64,000 bases of DNA from KACC-23026 sp963829575 (GTDB lineage: Bacteria > Bacillota > Bacilli > Bacillales > Sporolactobacillaceae): the NCBI GenBank assembly GCA_963829575.1, contig CAWHJF010000003.1, positions 1 through 64,000 of the forward strand, read 5' to 3'. The position numbers and the translations under genes are program-made. Below, one piece after another: positions 17,268-24,967 of the stretch (the first letter of the stretch is position 1; each line of letters opens with the position of its first letter). A model generated the notes under the pieces. The model searched no databases, had not been told where the DNA came from, and saw only the letters and a list, made by a program, of their open reading frames with translations.

Positions 17268-19094
17268 TTAACTAGAGGCGGTTAAAAGCGCCTCAGGTTC
17301 CGCATGCCGATTCGCGAGTTCTAAAACCCGTTCCCTAAGTTCATCGGACGTGAGCAAATGTCGCTCGTTGATTAATGCTTCGATCTCATGAATAAACACG
17401 CCAGAGGTTTTCCCTATGTGAATTTGAGGATGCACTTGTTCTTCATGAACTTCATCCGCGTTTAAGAGTTCTTCAAAAAGTTTTTCACCAGGTCGAATAC
17501 CCGTAAACTCAACCCCAATTTCTTCAACCGTATGTCCAGATAGTCTAATTAGGTTTTTGGCTAAATCCACGATCTTAACGGGCTCACCCATATCTAAAAC
17601 AAAGATCTCACCGCCATGCGCAAGTGATCCAGCTTGTAGAACTAAACGAGAAGCTTCTGGGATCGTCATAAAATAGCGCTGCATGTCAGGATGGGTAACC
17701 GTTACAGGTCCACCTCTTTTGATTTGTTTCTTAAAAAGAGGAATCACGCTTCCTCGACTTCCAAGCACGTTTCCGAATCGAACGGCCACAAAACGGGTTA
17801 AACTGATTTGATCCATATATTGAACGAGCATTTCGGCTAAACGTTTCGTAGATCCCATCACACTTGTTGGATTGACTGCTTTGTCGGACGAAATCATGAC
17901 AAATGTTTCCACCCCATATCGGCTGGAAGCTTCCGCTACATTTTTGGTCCCCATAATATTATTTTTTATAGCCTCTTCAGGATTCGCCTCCATTAAAGGC
18001 ACATGTTTATGAGCAGCAGCATGATACACCACATTCGGACGATTCCGTTCAATTACTTTATGGATACGATTGGCATCTTGCAGATCGGCTATAACTGGAA
18101 CTAATTCAATACTTTGATCACTAATCGACTCAGTAAGTTCCAAATGGATCGAATAAATACTGTTCTCACCATGACCAAGCAGTACCATTTTCTTCGGCTT
18201 AAACGGGAGAATTTGGCGACAAATTTCAGAACCAATCGACCCTCCAGCTCCCGTTACCAAAACGATTTTACCCGTAATTGACTCTGAGATGGCTTGAATA
18301 TCCAATGAAACGGGTTCTCTTCCTAGCAAATCTTCCACCTGAACATCTCTGAATTGATTGACCGATACCTTACCCGTCACAAGATCCTCTAACATAGGCA
18401 GTATTTGTGTTTTAGCTGTTGTCTTAGAACACTCTCGGAAGATCCGATTCAGTTCAACGTTGTTCAATGAAGGAATCGCAATAATAATATTGGTGATTTG
18501 ATGGTCTTGAACAATCTCTTCGATATTCGTAACCTCGCCAACCACTGGAACACCTAAAATATCTAATCGTTGCTTGGTTGGGCTGTCATCAATAAACGCA
18601 ACCGGCCATAATTCTGCTTCTTTATTGCTAAGTAATTGTCTAGCGACCATTGTTCCAGCTGATCCAGCCCCGATAATTAGAGTTTTCTTTTTGTTGTCTA
18701 CCTTAGTTATGTATGTATCACGTATGAGTCTCCATAGTAACCGTGAACCGCCTAATAGTAGAAAGTAAATAATCCAAGTAACAGAAAGTAAACGAATTGT
18801 GAGTTCACGGGTTATTAAAAATTGAACGAGTGCAACTGTTAATATTGAAAAAGAGACCGCTTTAAACATCATGAGTAACTCATGAACGCTCGCATACTCC
18901 CAGGCTTTTTTATACAGCTTATAAAAGGATGAAAAGAAATGATGACAAATAAGTAGCCCAATCGAAATGACCATGACCGAGATCTGTAAAACCTGCAGTT
19001 TGGACTGAACCAGACAAAGGCTTAAGGCAAGTGAACCTAAGACAATCAGTGAGTCGACCAAGACAAATACTGTCAGTCTCTTCGCATAGGTCAA
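17268..19094 (-). CDS. epsC: EpsC-like UDP-sugar 4,6-dehydratase (membrane-bound, FlaA1/CapD/PglF type)
   Basis: The 608-residue protein has four membrane segments in the first 130 residues, a first Rossmann fold (IIGAGSAGTMVARQLL near 141) and a catalytic extended-SDR domain (VTGAGGSIGSEICRQI near 283). The active-site region SSDKAVNPTSVMGSTKRLAE has Met in place of the usual SDR Tyr and keeps the Lys, as in the long PglF-type dehydratases. It would form the 4-keto-6-deoxy sugar used by EpsN and EpsM. The start is TTG with AAGGAGG eight bases upstream. Confidence 0.9.
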   Translation of the reverse strand: MTYAKRLTVFVLVDSLIVLGSLALSLCLVQSKLQVLQISVMVISIGLLICHHFFSSFYKLYKKAWEYASVHELLMMFKAVSFSILTVALVQFLITRELTIRLLSVTWIIYFLLLGGSRLLWRLIRDTYITKVDNKKKTLIIGAGSAGTMVARQLLSNKEAELWPVAFIDDSPTKQRLDILGVPVVGEVTNIEEIVQDHQITNIIIAIPSLNNVELNRIFRECSKTTAKTQILPMLEDLVTGKVSVNQFRDVQVEDLLGREPVSLDIQAISESITGKIVLVTGAGGSIGSEICRQILPFKPKKMVLLGHGENSIYSIHLELTESISDQSIELVPVIADLQDANRIHKVIERNRPNVVYHAAAHKHVPLMEANPEEAIKNNIMGTKNVAEASSRYGVETFVMISSDKAVNPTSVMGSTKRLAEMLVQYMDQISLTRFVAVRFGNVLGSRGSVIPLFKKQIKRGGPVTVTHPDMQRYFMTIPEASRLVLQAGSLAHGGEIFVLDMGEPVKIVDLAKNLIRLSGHTVEEIGVEFTGIRPGEKLFEELLNADEVHEEQVHPQIHIGKTSGVFIHEIEALINERHLLTSDELRERVLELANRHAEPEALLTASS

Positions 19095-19112
19095 CGTCCT
19101 CCCCTCCTTTCT

Positions 19113-19268
19113 TTAAGATTGAATGGCTTGTTTTTGGTTTAAAGTGCGATTCTGAATCACTCTTTCGATCAATCTCTTGATGTCATCGAGTTGATCAATC
19201 GGTGCTTCCTGCTTTAGGTACCGAATCGTTTTTTTGAGTGATTTCGGATAACGATCAAATTTGTCCAT
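19113..19268 (-). CDS. small protein of unknown function directly upstream of epsC
   Basis: Fifty-one codons from ATG (SD AAAGGAG, eight bases upstream) to a TAA 18 bases before epsC. The product is charged and predicted helical, with IDQLDDIKRLIERVIQNR in the centre, and has no membrane segment. The strong SD and tight spacing make it a likely real gene of the operon. I do not recognise it. It could be a regulator or adaptor of the kinase or the dehydratase, but nothing in the sequence shows that. Confidence 0.6.
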   Translation of the reverse strand: MDKFDRYPKSLKKTIRYLKQEAPIDQLDDIKRLIERVIQNRTLNQKQAIQS

Positions 19269-19315
19269 TCACATGGCTCCTTTCCCGTTAGATATTCCGT
19301 CATCTTATTAAAGGG

Positions 19316-19353
19316 CTAACCCATTGTTTCTTGATGAAAAAACAGTGGGTTAG
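19316..19353 (-). terminator. strong hairpin between epsB and the small gene before epsC, possible attenuator
   Basis: Arms CTAACCCACTGTTT and AAACAATGGGTTAG (minus strand) pair over 14 positions with one G-T pair and a ten-base loop. The sequence after it is CCCTTTAATAAG, a weak T tract. It lies downstream of the EAR-like region in the direction of transcription. An internal terminator overcome by antitermination is one reading. Confidence 0.45.
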
Positions 19354-19359
19354 ACCTCT

Positions 19360-19487
19360 ACAAGATTGAAATAGGGCATTAAACCCTTCCTCACCATCAC
19401 ACCATCGACGATCCACGTCTAAGGTCAAAGACCCACAGCATGACCGAGTGCCTTCTTTGATAAAGGAAAGAAGACATTTCCTGATTT
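19360..19487 (-). ncRNA. candidate EAR (eps-associated RNA) leader-type element
   Basis: In B. subtilis the EAR antitermination RNA lies between epsB and epsC. The same place here is an unusually long non-coding gap. On the minus strand it can form CTTCTTT/AAAGAAG and GGTC-TTT-GACC hairpins, and contains a long G-rich segment around TCATGCTGTGGGTC. I base the call on position and folding, not on a model match. The Rfam epsC/EAR covariance model would decide. Confidence 0.4.
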
Positions 19488-19503
19488 GTTCTTAATATAG
19501 AAC
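19488..19503. promoter_or_regulatory. SinR-type operator-like palindrome within the eps operon
   Basis: GTTCTTAATATAGAAC is a 16-bp palindrome with two mismatches, similar to the operators at 21057-21074 and 21116-21131. It lies ten bases after epsB. No good promoter was seen next to it. Confidence 0.45.
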
Positions 19504-19514
19504 GATAGTGTAAA

Positions 19515-20186
19515 CTAATGCTTTGGTTTGCGATTTAGGATACTCCCAAGAAGTTTCCCTTCTGACAACTCTAATACTTTCTTAGCTTCTAATATTTTTT
19601 TATAAGAATATTTTCCACTTCTTGTCACAAGGATCGTTCCATCACATTGGTTTGCTAAAATGGAGGTATCAGTGACTTCTAGAACTGGAGGTGTATCATA
19701 AAGGATATAATCATACATGGTCTTAAGCTGTCGCATCAACCGTTTCATCGTTTGAGAGCTTAGCATTTCGGCCGGATAAGATGGGATTGGCCCACAAGGT
19801 AAAATATCTAACGTCTTAATCCCTGTATGACAAATTGCTTCCTCAAGCGTGCTTTGTCCTTTAATAACCGATACTAAACCGATCTCAGCTTTTTGATTAA
19901 AGGTCTCATGTAAGGTTGGTTTCCTAAGATCCGTATCGACGATTAGCACTTTTTTTCCAAGTTGAGAAAGTGAAACGCCTAAGTTGATCAGGCATGTCGT
20001 TTTTCCTTCTGAGTAACCAGTTGAAGTGATCAACATGGATTGGACCTCTTTATGTTTGGAAGTGAATTGTAAGGTCGTTCTCGCTTTTCTAAATTCTTCC
20101 GAAATGACAGACTTAGGAAAATAGTACGAGGTTAAATTTCGGCTAATAAAGGCCTCACGTTGACGTTCCTTTAGATTAAATAACAA
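19515..20186 (-). CDS. epsB: EpsB-like CpsD/CapB-family tyrosine-protein kinase
   Basis: About 223 residues. The Walker A' loop TGYSEGKTTCLINLG, the A motif VLIVDTDLRKP and the Walker B-like DYILYDTPPVL are those of bacterial BY-kinases, which control polysaccharide assembly with their EpsA partner. The C-terminus (ILNRKPKH) lacks the Tyr-rich tail that many CpsD kinases autophosphorylate. I chose the TTG at 20186, seven bases after AAGGAGG; the longer frame from a GTG at 20204 would contain the SD. The gene follows epsA by about 20 bases. Confidence 0.85.
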   Translation of the reverse strand: MLFNLKERQREAFISRNLTSYYFPKSVISEEFRKARTTLQFTSKHKEVQSMLITSTGYSEGKTTCLINLGVSLSQLGKKVLIVDTDLRKPTLHETFNQKAEIGLVSVIKGQSTLEEAICHTGIKTLDILPCGPIPSYPAEMLSSQTMKRLMRQLKTMYDYILYDTPPVLEVTDTSILANQCDGTILVTRSGKYSYKKILEAKKVLELSEGKLLGSILNRKPKH

Positions 20187-20209
20187 TTCGACTCCTCCTT
20201 CCACTATTT

Positions 20210-21031
20210 TTAGTCATGATGGGCTTTCGGAAAATCCCTATAATTTGTCTTAGATTGCGCGTTTTCTTTCTCACTATGTTCCTTCGCTTTTTGAGAGTGT
20301 TTTTTACTTTCTCCAAGTAAAAACTGAAGGAGACGAAGTCGTTTACCTTTAAACTTACGAGAATTCTTATGTGTCATGACCGAGATACTTCCTACAACTG
20401 GTAGAGCAAGCAACCTCTCTAAATCCTTCTCTGTTCTTACCGAATCATCAAAGGAATTTCTCAAAAAACCAATAAAGATTCCTAAAATTAAACCTGCGAT
20501 TCCTAGATAGATCATCGGTTTCTTACTTGAGCTTGAATTTATAGGGTTTGGGTTCACTTGCGCCTGTTGTAATTGACTAACTTTCTTAAAATTTAAAACT
20601 TTTGCAACTTCACTCTTAAATACCGTTGCTTCAGTATTTGCAATTTGGGCAGCAAGATTAGGGTCCCTGTCCGTAACCTGTATGCTTACGACCTGAGAAC
20701 TATTTAGATTATTAATTGTGATTTCGTTTGATAAATTGGCTGGGGAGCGTTTCGAACCTAATTGACTACTCACTTTAGTCAAAACCGTTGGATCCGTAAA
20801 CATGACAATAAAAGTACTCATGTCATTTGAACCGCTGATTAAAAGACGGGTTGTAGCTCCGTATAATGGAACGGGTTTGTGGGTTTTGGAATACCACAAT
20901 CCTATCCCAGCTAAGATCACAGTCAGACTAATGCCAATCCATATTTGGCGTCTGAGGATTGCAAAGATCTCCTTTAAGTCAATTTCTTTTGCCATTTTAT
21001 GTGGGGAATTGGTTGCGTCATTTTCAAGCAA
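20210..21031 (-). CDS. epsA: EpsA-like chain-length regulator / kinase modulator (Wzz family)
   Basis: The protein of about 273 residues has two membrane segments, roughly residues 30-50 (IGISLTVILAGIGLW) and 170-190 (IYLGIAGLILGIFIGFL), with a Wzz-type extracellular domain between them and a basic cytoplasmic tail. It would sit in the membrane as partner and activator of the kinase EpsB. The TTG at 21031 has AGGTGAG five bases upstream and is preferred over the GTG at 21040. It is the first gene of the eps operon and has two SinR-type operators upstream. Confidence 0.85.
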   Translation of the reverse strand: MLENDATNSPHKMAKEIDLKEIFAILRRQIWIGISLTVILAGIGLWYSKTHKPVPLYGATTRLLISGSNDMSTFIVMFTDPTVLTKVSSQLGSKRSPANLSNEITINNLNSSQVVSIQVTDRDPNLAAQIANTEATVFKSEVAKVLNFKKVSQLQQAQVNPNPINSSSSKKPMIYLGIAGLILGIFIGFLRNSFDDSVRTEKDLERLLALPVVGSISVMTHKNSRKFKGKRLRLLQFLLGESKKHSQKAKEHSEKENAQSKTNYRDFPKAHHD

Positions 21032-21056
21032 GCGGCTCACCTAATTTCAATAGATT

Positions 21057-21074
21057 CGTTCTTAATAAAGAACG
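21057..21074. promoter_or_regulatory. SinR-type operator in the eps leader
   Basis: CGTTCTTAATAAAGAACG is a palindrome with one mismatch. It lies about 30 bases after the expected eps transcription start and just upstream of epsA. Both arms carry the GTTCTYT-like half-site known for B. subtilis SinR. Confidence 0.7.
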
Positions 21075-21109
21075 TCACTTTAAAAAAACATGTGTTAACT
21101 TCTAAATAT

Positions 21110-21138
21110 AGTTTAGTTCTTTATAAAGAACGAGTCAA
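21110..21138 (-). promoter_or_regulatory. eps operon promoter with a perfect SinR-type palindrome as spacer
   Basis: The -35 TTGACT (21133-21138) and -10 TAAACT (21110-21115) are 17 bases apart. The spacer holds GTTCTTTATAAAGAAC (21116-21131), a perfect 16-bp palindrome. A bound repressor here would exclude RNA polymerase. Confidence 0.75.
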
Positions 21139-21174
21139 CTGTTTTTTTAACTTTTATAAAAAATAGATATTCCC

Positions 21175-22989
21175 TCACGAAATAGTTGGCATCTGTTTAG
21201 CAAGTAACTGACCAAATAGTCCTCTTTGATCACGGGCAAGTTGTAAATAACGTCCTTGCTGGACCACACGTCCTTCATCTAATACTATCACTTGATCCGC
21301 ATTTCGAATGGTAGAAAGTCGATGGGCGATGACGATTAAGGTCATTTTTCCTCTAATTTTCTCAAGCGCCTCTTGAATGGCCGATTCATTTTCTGTATCT
21401 AAAGCACTGGTCGCTTCATCTAATATTAATATGGAAGGTTGTTTTAGTATCGCTCGCGCCAAAACTAATCTTTGGCGTTCTCCACCCGATAATTTTATGC
21501 CACGATCACCGATTAATGTCTCTAACTTTTGTGGTGATTTATTCACAAATTGGTCAGCCGCTGCAAACTCCAACGCTTCCCAAATCTCATCATCTGTTGC
21601 ATCAGGATTAACAATGGTAAGATTTTCGCGAATACTTGAGTTGAAGACAAATGGATCTTGTGGGACGTAACTGATCGCTCTTCTTAAACCCAAGAGATTT
21701 TGATCATTTAAGGGCTCACCATCAATTAAGATAGCTCCTGTTTGTGGTCGGTTTAAGCCCATTAATAAATCTATAAGCGTACTCTTGCCTGCACCAGAAC
21801 GCCCTACAATTGCAGTCATTTGATTTGCAGGAATCGTAACGTTTATATTCTTAAGCGCATAGTTGTTATCTCCCATTTCATAACTAAAGCAAACATTCTT
21901 GCATTCTAATCCTCTATTTAATTCTTTTAATTCTGTAGAACCAAGCTCATCTAATTGTTTATCGTTGTTTTTAATTTCTTTAGCTTCCTTACATTCTCTT
22001 TCTAATTGGAGGAGTAAATTAAAGGAAGGAATATTCGAACTCAATTGTTCCAAATTAGATTGAATCGTCGTTATTCTTGGCCAAAGTCGTGAAAATAGGA
22101 CTAATACCAGCATAAGTTGAGTGGGTTGAGCCTTGAATAAAGTTATTGATAAATATATAAATATAACGATCAGTAGAGATGATGAACATTTATAAATTAA
22201 CTGTGATGAATTTTTAACTCGAATTATGTTTACAATATTTCTTTCAATTTTACTATTGACTACTTTTAACCAATTAATATATGCATGTTCAAGGGAATTA
22301 CTTTTAATATCTTTAATCCCATTTAATTGGTCCGTTACACCAGATAAATAATTCCTAGAAAGTTCAACCGTTTCTTCACCCAAATCATTGGATTTTCTGA
22401 TAAAGGATTTTGAAAATAAGAGAAGAATCCCCCCAAATAATACTACAAATAGGGTCATTCTTGTAGAAATGAAAAAAGCAATCCCAATTTGAACCAAGGT
22501 GAATATAACTGAAGAAATAAACTGCAAGCAAAAACTTGTTCCTGCTCCTACACGTCCAATTTCCATAAGCATTATATTAATTAAATCGGATTTACGCTTA
22601 CGAATAAAAAATCTCCAATCTGATTCGAGAATAAGTTTATAATTCGTCTCTTTTAGGTGTCGAATAAAGCGTTGTTGTAGTTTTACATTTAGTAAAGTCT
22701 GATTATTTTGAAAAATATTTTGACTAATCATTATTAAAACATATATACCTAAAATAATAATTAAGTTAACATCTGGAGAAAAATGATGAAACCAATTATC
22801 TAAGATCGGAAGAGGTATTTTCATTTGCGTGTGTAAGCTGAATAGTCCAGTTACTGAAATAAGGGGTATAATTAAAAAGATACTAAAACCTTGTAACAAA
22901 CTCATAAGAGCCATACCAATTTGATTCGCATAAATAACTGGACCAGAAAAACGATGAAGTTGTTTCATAAAAAAAAGAAGTTGGTTCAT
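21175..22989 (-). CDS. lasso-peptide ABC exporter (D protein)
   Basis: The 604-residue protein is a half-transporter with a six-helix membrane domain (residues 1 to about 330) fused to an ATPase domain. Walker A GRSGAGKSTL, the signature LSGGERQRL and Walker B ILILDEATSALD are intact. There is no N-terminal peptidase domain, as expected for lasso exporters, where the leader is removed by B2. The ATG overlaps the nucleotidyltransferase stop by four bases. It is the last gene of the cluster and ends only 36 bases before the eps -35 box. It probably exports the mature peptide and gives self-immunity. Confidence 0.9.
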   Translation of the reverse strand: MNQLLFFMKQLHRFSGPVIYANQIGMALMSLLQGFSIFLIIPLISVTGLFSLHTQMKIPLPILDNWFHHFSPDVNLIIILGIYVLIMISQNIFQNNQTLLNVKLQQRFIRHLKETNYKLILESDWRFFIRKRKSDLINIMLMEIGRVGAGTSFCLQFISSVIFTLVQIGIAFFISTRMTLFVVLFGGILLLFSKSFIRKSNDLGEETVELSRNYLSGVTDQLNGIKDIKSNSLEHAYINWLKVVNSKIERNIVNIIRVKNSSQLIYKCSSSLLIVIFIYLSITLFKAQPTQLMLVLVLFSRLWPRITTIQSNLEQLSSNIPSFNLLLQLERECKEAKEIKNNDKQLDELGSTELKELNRGLECKNVCFSYEMGDNNYALKNINVTIPANQMTAIVGRSGAGKSTLIDLLMGLNRPQTGAILIDGEPLNDQNLLGLRRAISYVPQDPFVFNSSIRENLTIVNPDATDDEIWEALEFAAADQFVNKSPQKLETLIGDRGIKLSGGERQRLVLARAILKQPSILILDEATSALDTENESAIQEALEKIRGKMTLIVIAHRLSTIRNADQVIVLDEGRVVQQGRYLQLARDQRGLFGQLLAKQMPTIS

Positions 22990-24188
22990 TTTTCTACCCC
23001 CTGAACATTTATCCCACTTCTATTTTTTTTCATTGTACGCAAAAACCAAGTAAAAGGACGTAATGGTATATAAAGAAAGTGAAGGTATTTGGGCAATGGT
23101 AAAATCAGCGCATCTTCTGGGTATGGAAAGCACGTACTTAAAAAAAATAATAATTTTTGCTGAAAGGACATCTGGAAAATCAAATGACGTTTATGGTAAC
23201 GAGAAATCTCTTCAGGCAGACCCTCACTATGAAGATTGATCATTTGTTTTAAATAAAAAACCGCTTCCCCGGCTAAGCGGTTTGCTTTTGCTTCATTGCC
23301 TTTAAGCAACTTAATTGGTTCTTTAATGTGTGATTTTAATAACTGATTGGATAATATAAGCGCTTGACCTAAAAGTGGGAGATTATTATACGTTTTAAAT
23401 GTCTTCTTAATAACTTCCCAATCGAGAGGTTTCTGAAGTAATTGGTGAATATCCAATAACCAACGTAGTCGAGACCAACCATGACGGGCACCATGTGTGA
23501 TTAGAAAATAAAGTAAATCTTCATACCCTAAAAAGTAGATTGGCTCATTAGAAATGGCTATTTTTTGTTTTTTGCCCCAGAGCAAATTAAAAGAAGGTTC
23601 TTTCCCCGGCCCTGGATTTAGCCGCCAGTGAACTTCAACTTTCACTTTTTTTTCAGGATGATAAAAAGTAATATGATGATGACGCCATGTCCAATCGTTT
23701 AAAACAGTATCTATATAATCATCTTTTATATATCCCGTTTGAGTTAATAAGTCTTCAGTGCGTTTTAAATCTTTGATAGGTACCAGTAAATCAAGATCAC
23801 TAGAAGTCCTAAGCGAGACATCTCCATACAAAACTATCGCTAATATAGGTCCCTTTAAAAATATAGTGCTAATATTTTTCTCAACTAATAGACGATTTAA
23901 CTGATCCATCTCAGCAAAAAGTTGGAGCATTTGAAAAGTATTACCTCTCTGCCAATGTTTTAATTGCGCTAAAATATTAGCTGGGAATCTATCTATATTA
24001 AAGCGCTCAATTTTTGCTGCTAATCCTGGGAAAAGTCTATGATGGACTACAAGATCTAAAAACAAAGACCAATTGAAATCATTATCGATTTGATTCCAAC
24101 AAAATAACCCTTTTTCTCTACCATTAAGACCAATTAAAAATTGCATTTCACCAGATATATCATTTAAGTTTAATTCTTTAATTTCCAT
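22986..24188 (-). CDS. lasso cluster nucleotidyltransferase-like tailoring enzyme
   Basis: The 400-residue protein has FLKGPILAIVLYGDVSLRTSSDLDLLV near residue 95, whose last part (R...S.DLDLLV) is the metal-binding core of the uncharacterised nucleotidyltransferase family NTP_transf_5. The rest is helical and rich in Trp and His. Such genes are regular partners of the kinase in Firmicutes lasso clusters; in pseudomycoidin the counterpart was linked to sugar addition on the phosphorylated C-terminus. The ATG (SD AAGGAGT) overlaps the B2 gene by 11 bases. The exact reaction here is unknown. Confidence 0.8.
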   Translation of the reverse strand: MEIKELNLNDISGEMQFLIGLNGREKGLFCWNQIDNDFNWSLFLDLVVHHRLFPGLAAKIERFNIDRFPANILAQLKHWQRGNTFQMLQLFAEMDQLNRLLVEKNISTIFLKGPILAIVLYGDVSLRTSSDLDLLVPIKDLKRTEDLLTQTGYIKDDYIDTVLNDWTWRHHHITFYHPEKKVKVEVHWRLNPGPGKEPSFNLLWGKKQKIAISNEPIYFLGYEDLLYFLITHGARHGWSRLRWLLDIHQLLQKPLDWEVIKKTFKTYNNLPLLGQALILSNQLLKSHIKEPIKLLKGNEAKANRLAGEAVFYLKQMINLHSEGLPEEISRYHKRHLIFQMSFQQKLLFFLSTCFPYPEDALILPLPKYLHFLYIPLRPFTWFLRTMKKNRSGINVQGVEK

Positions 24189-24648
24189 TAAACTGACTCC
24201 TTAGTGGCAACACATGATTAGCGAATGTAGCAACCACTGTAAATTTCTTCATTTCCTCAAAACCTGTAATATAATATGGCCCACTTCTTAACCAAGCATG
24301 CGCAATTAGTTTGCCAGTATCATCTTTTCCAGTACCAAGATATAGCGTAGACTCGATCCCACGCCTATTTAGCATGAATCGTGCCGCAAGAGCCTTTACA
24401 AGACACTCACTTTCCCAAAAAGTAAACTTACTAGCAATATGAATGAACTTTGAAACTTCAAATAGGTCTTTTCTTTTGTTCACCTGTAGCTCTGTTGATG
24501 TTTCTCCCATCAGTTCCCCTAATTTTATAGAGAGTTTTGAAAATGAAACATTTTTAAGAAGCCGTCCCCAACCTAATAGAAGATATGCCTCTATCAACAT
24601 CAATTTATATCTATTACTCAATTTAACAAATAATATAATCCTTCTCAC
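24178..24648 (-). CDS. lasso-peptide leader protease (B2, transglutaminase-like Cys peptidase)
   Basis: The 156-residue protein has the Cys of SECLVKALAARFML near residue 83 and the His of LIAHAWLRSGPYY near residue 117, the catalytic pair of the lasso B2 proteases; TLYLGTG precedes the His as usual. It removes the leader after the conserved Thr at position -2 of the precursor. The start is a GTG; the SD is poor, so coupling with B1 is likely. Separate B1 and B2 genes are the rule in Gram-positive clusters. Confidence 0.9.
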   Translation of the reverse strand: MRRIILFVKLSNRYKLMLIEAYLLLGWGRLLKNVSFSKLSIKLGELMGETSTELQVNKRKDLFEVSKFIHIASKFTFWESECLVKALAARFMLNRRGIESTLYLGTGKDDTGKLIAHAWLRSGPYYITGFEEMKKFTVVATFANHVLPLRSQFNGN

Positions 24649-24673
24649 CTATTGTCAAAACCTTTCAATAGAA

Positions 24674-24967
24674 TCAATTTGTTACAACGGCTAGTTTATT
24701 AATGATTAATTGAGAAATAAAATGACAAAGTTCCATTTTGCAAGTCTCAAAGTCAACCTCATAAATCTCTACTAACTGTTTAATAATCGATTCGATTGAA
24801 ATAGGAGATTCTATCAGGTCCCATATCTCTCCTCCAATCCCACCGAAATTGTAATATCTTCCTTGTTCAATATTTAACATAACTTTATTTCCTTCCATTT
24901 CTGAAACCAAATTCCCTTTAACTTGTGCAATGATACTATTAAGCCCTACTCGACTTGTAGTAGTCAT
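24674..24967 (-). CDS. lasso-peptide leader-binding protein (B1, PqqD-like RRE)
   Basis: Ninety-seven residues with the PqqD-like RiPP recognition fold: a beta-rich N-terminal half (VMLNIEQGRYYNFGGIGGEIWDLI) and helices after it. It binds the W-x-x-P-x-L part of the leader and brings the precursor to B2. The ATG has SD AAAGGAGGT and overlaps the kinase gene end by 29 bases. Length and order are as in paeninodin-type clusters. Confidence 0.9.
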   Translation of the reverse strand: MTTTSRVGLNSIIAQVKGNLVSEMEGNKVMLNIEQGRYYNFGGIGGEIWDLIESPISIESIIKQLVEIYEVDFETCKMELCHFISQLIINKLAVVTN

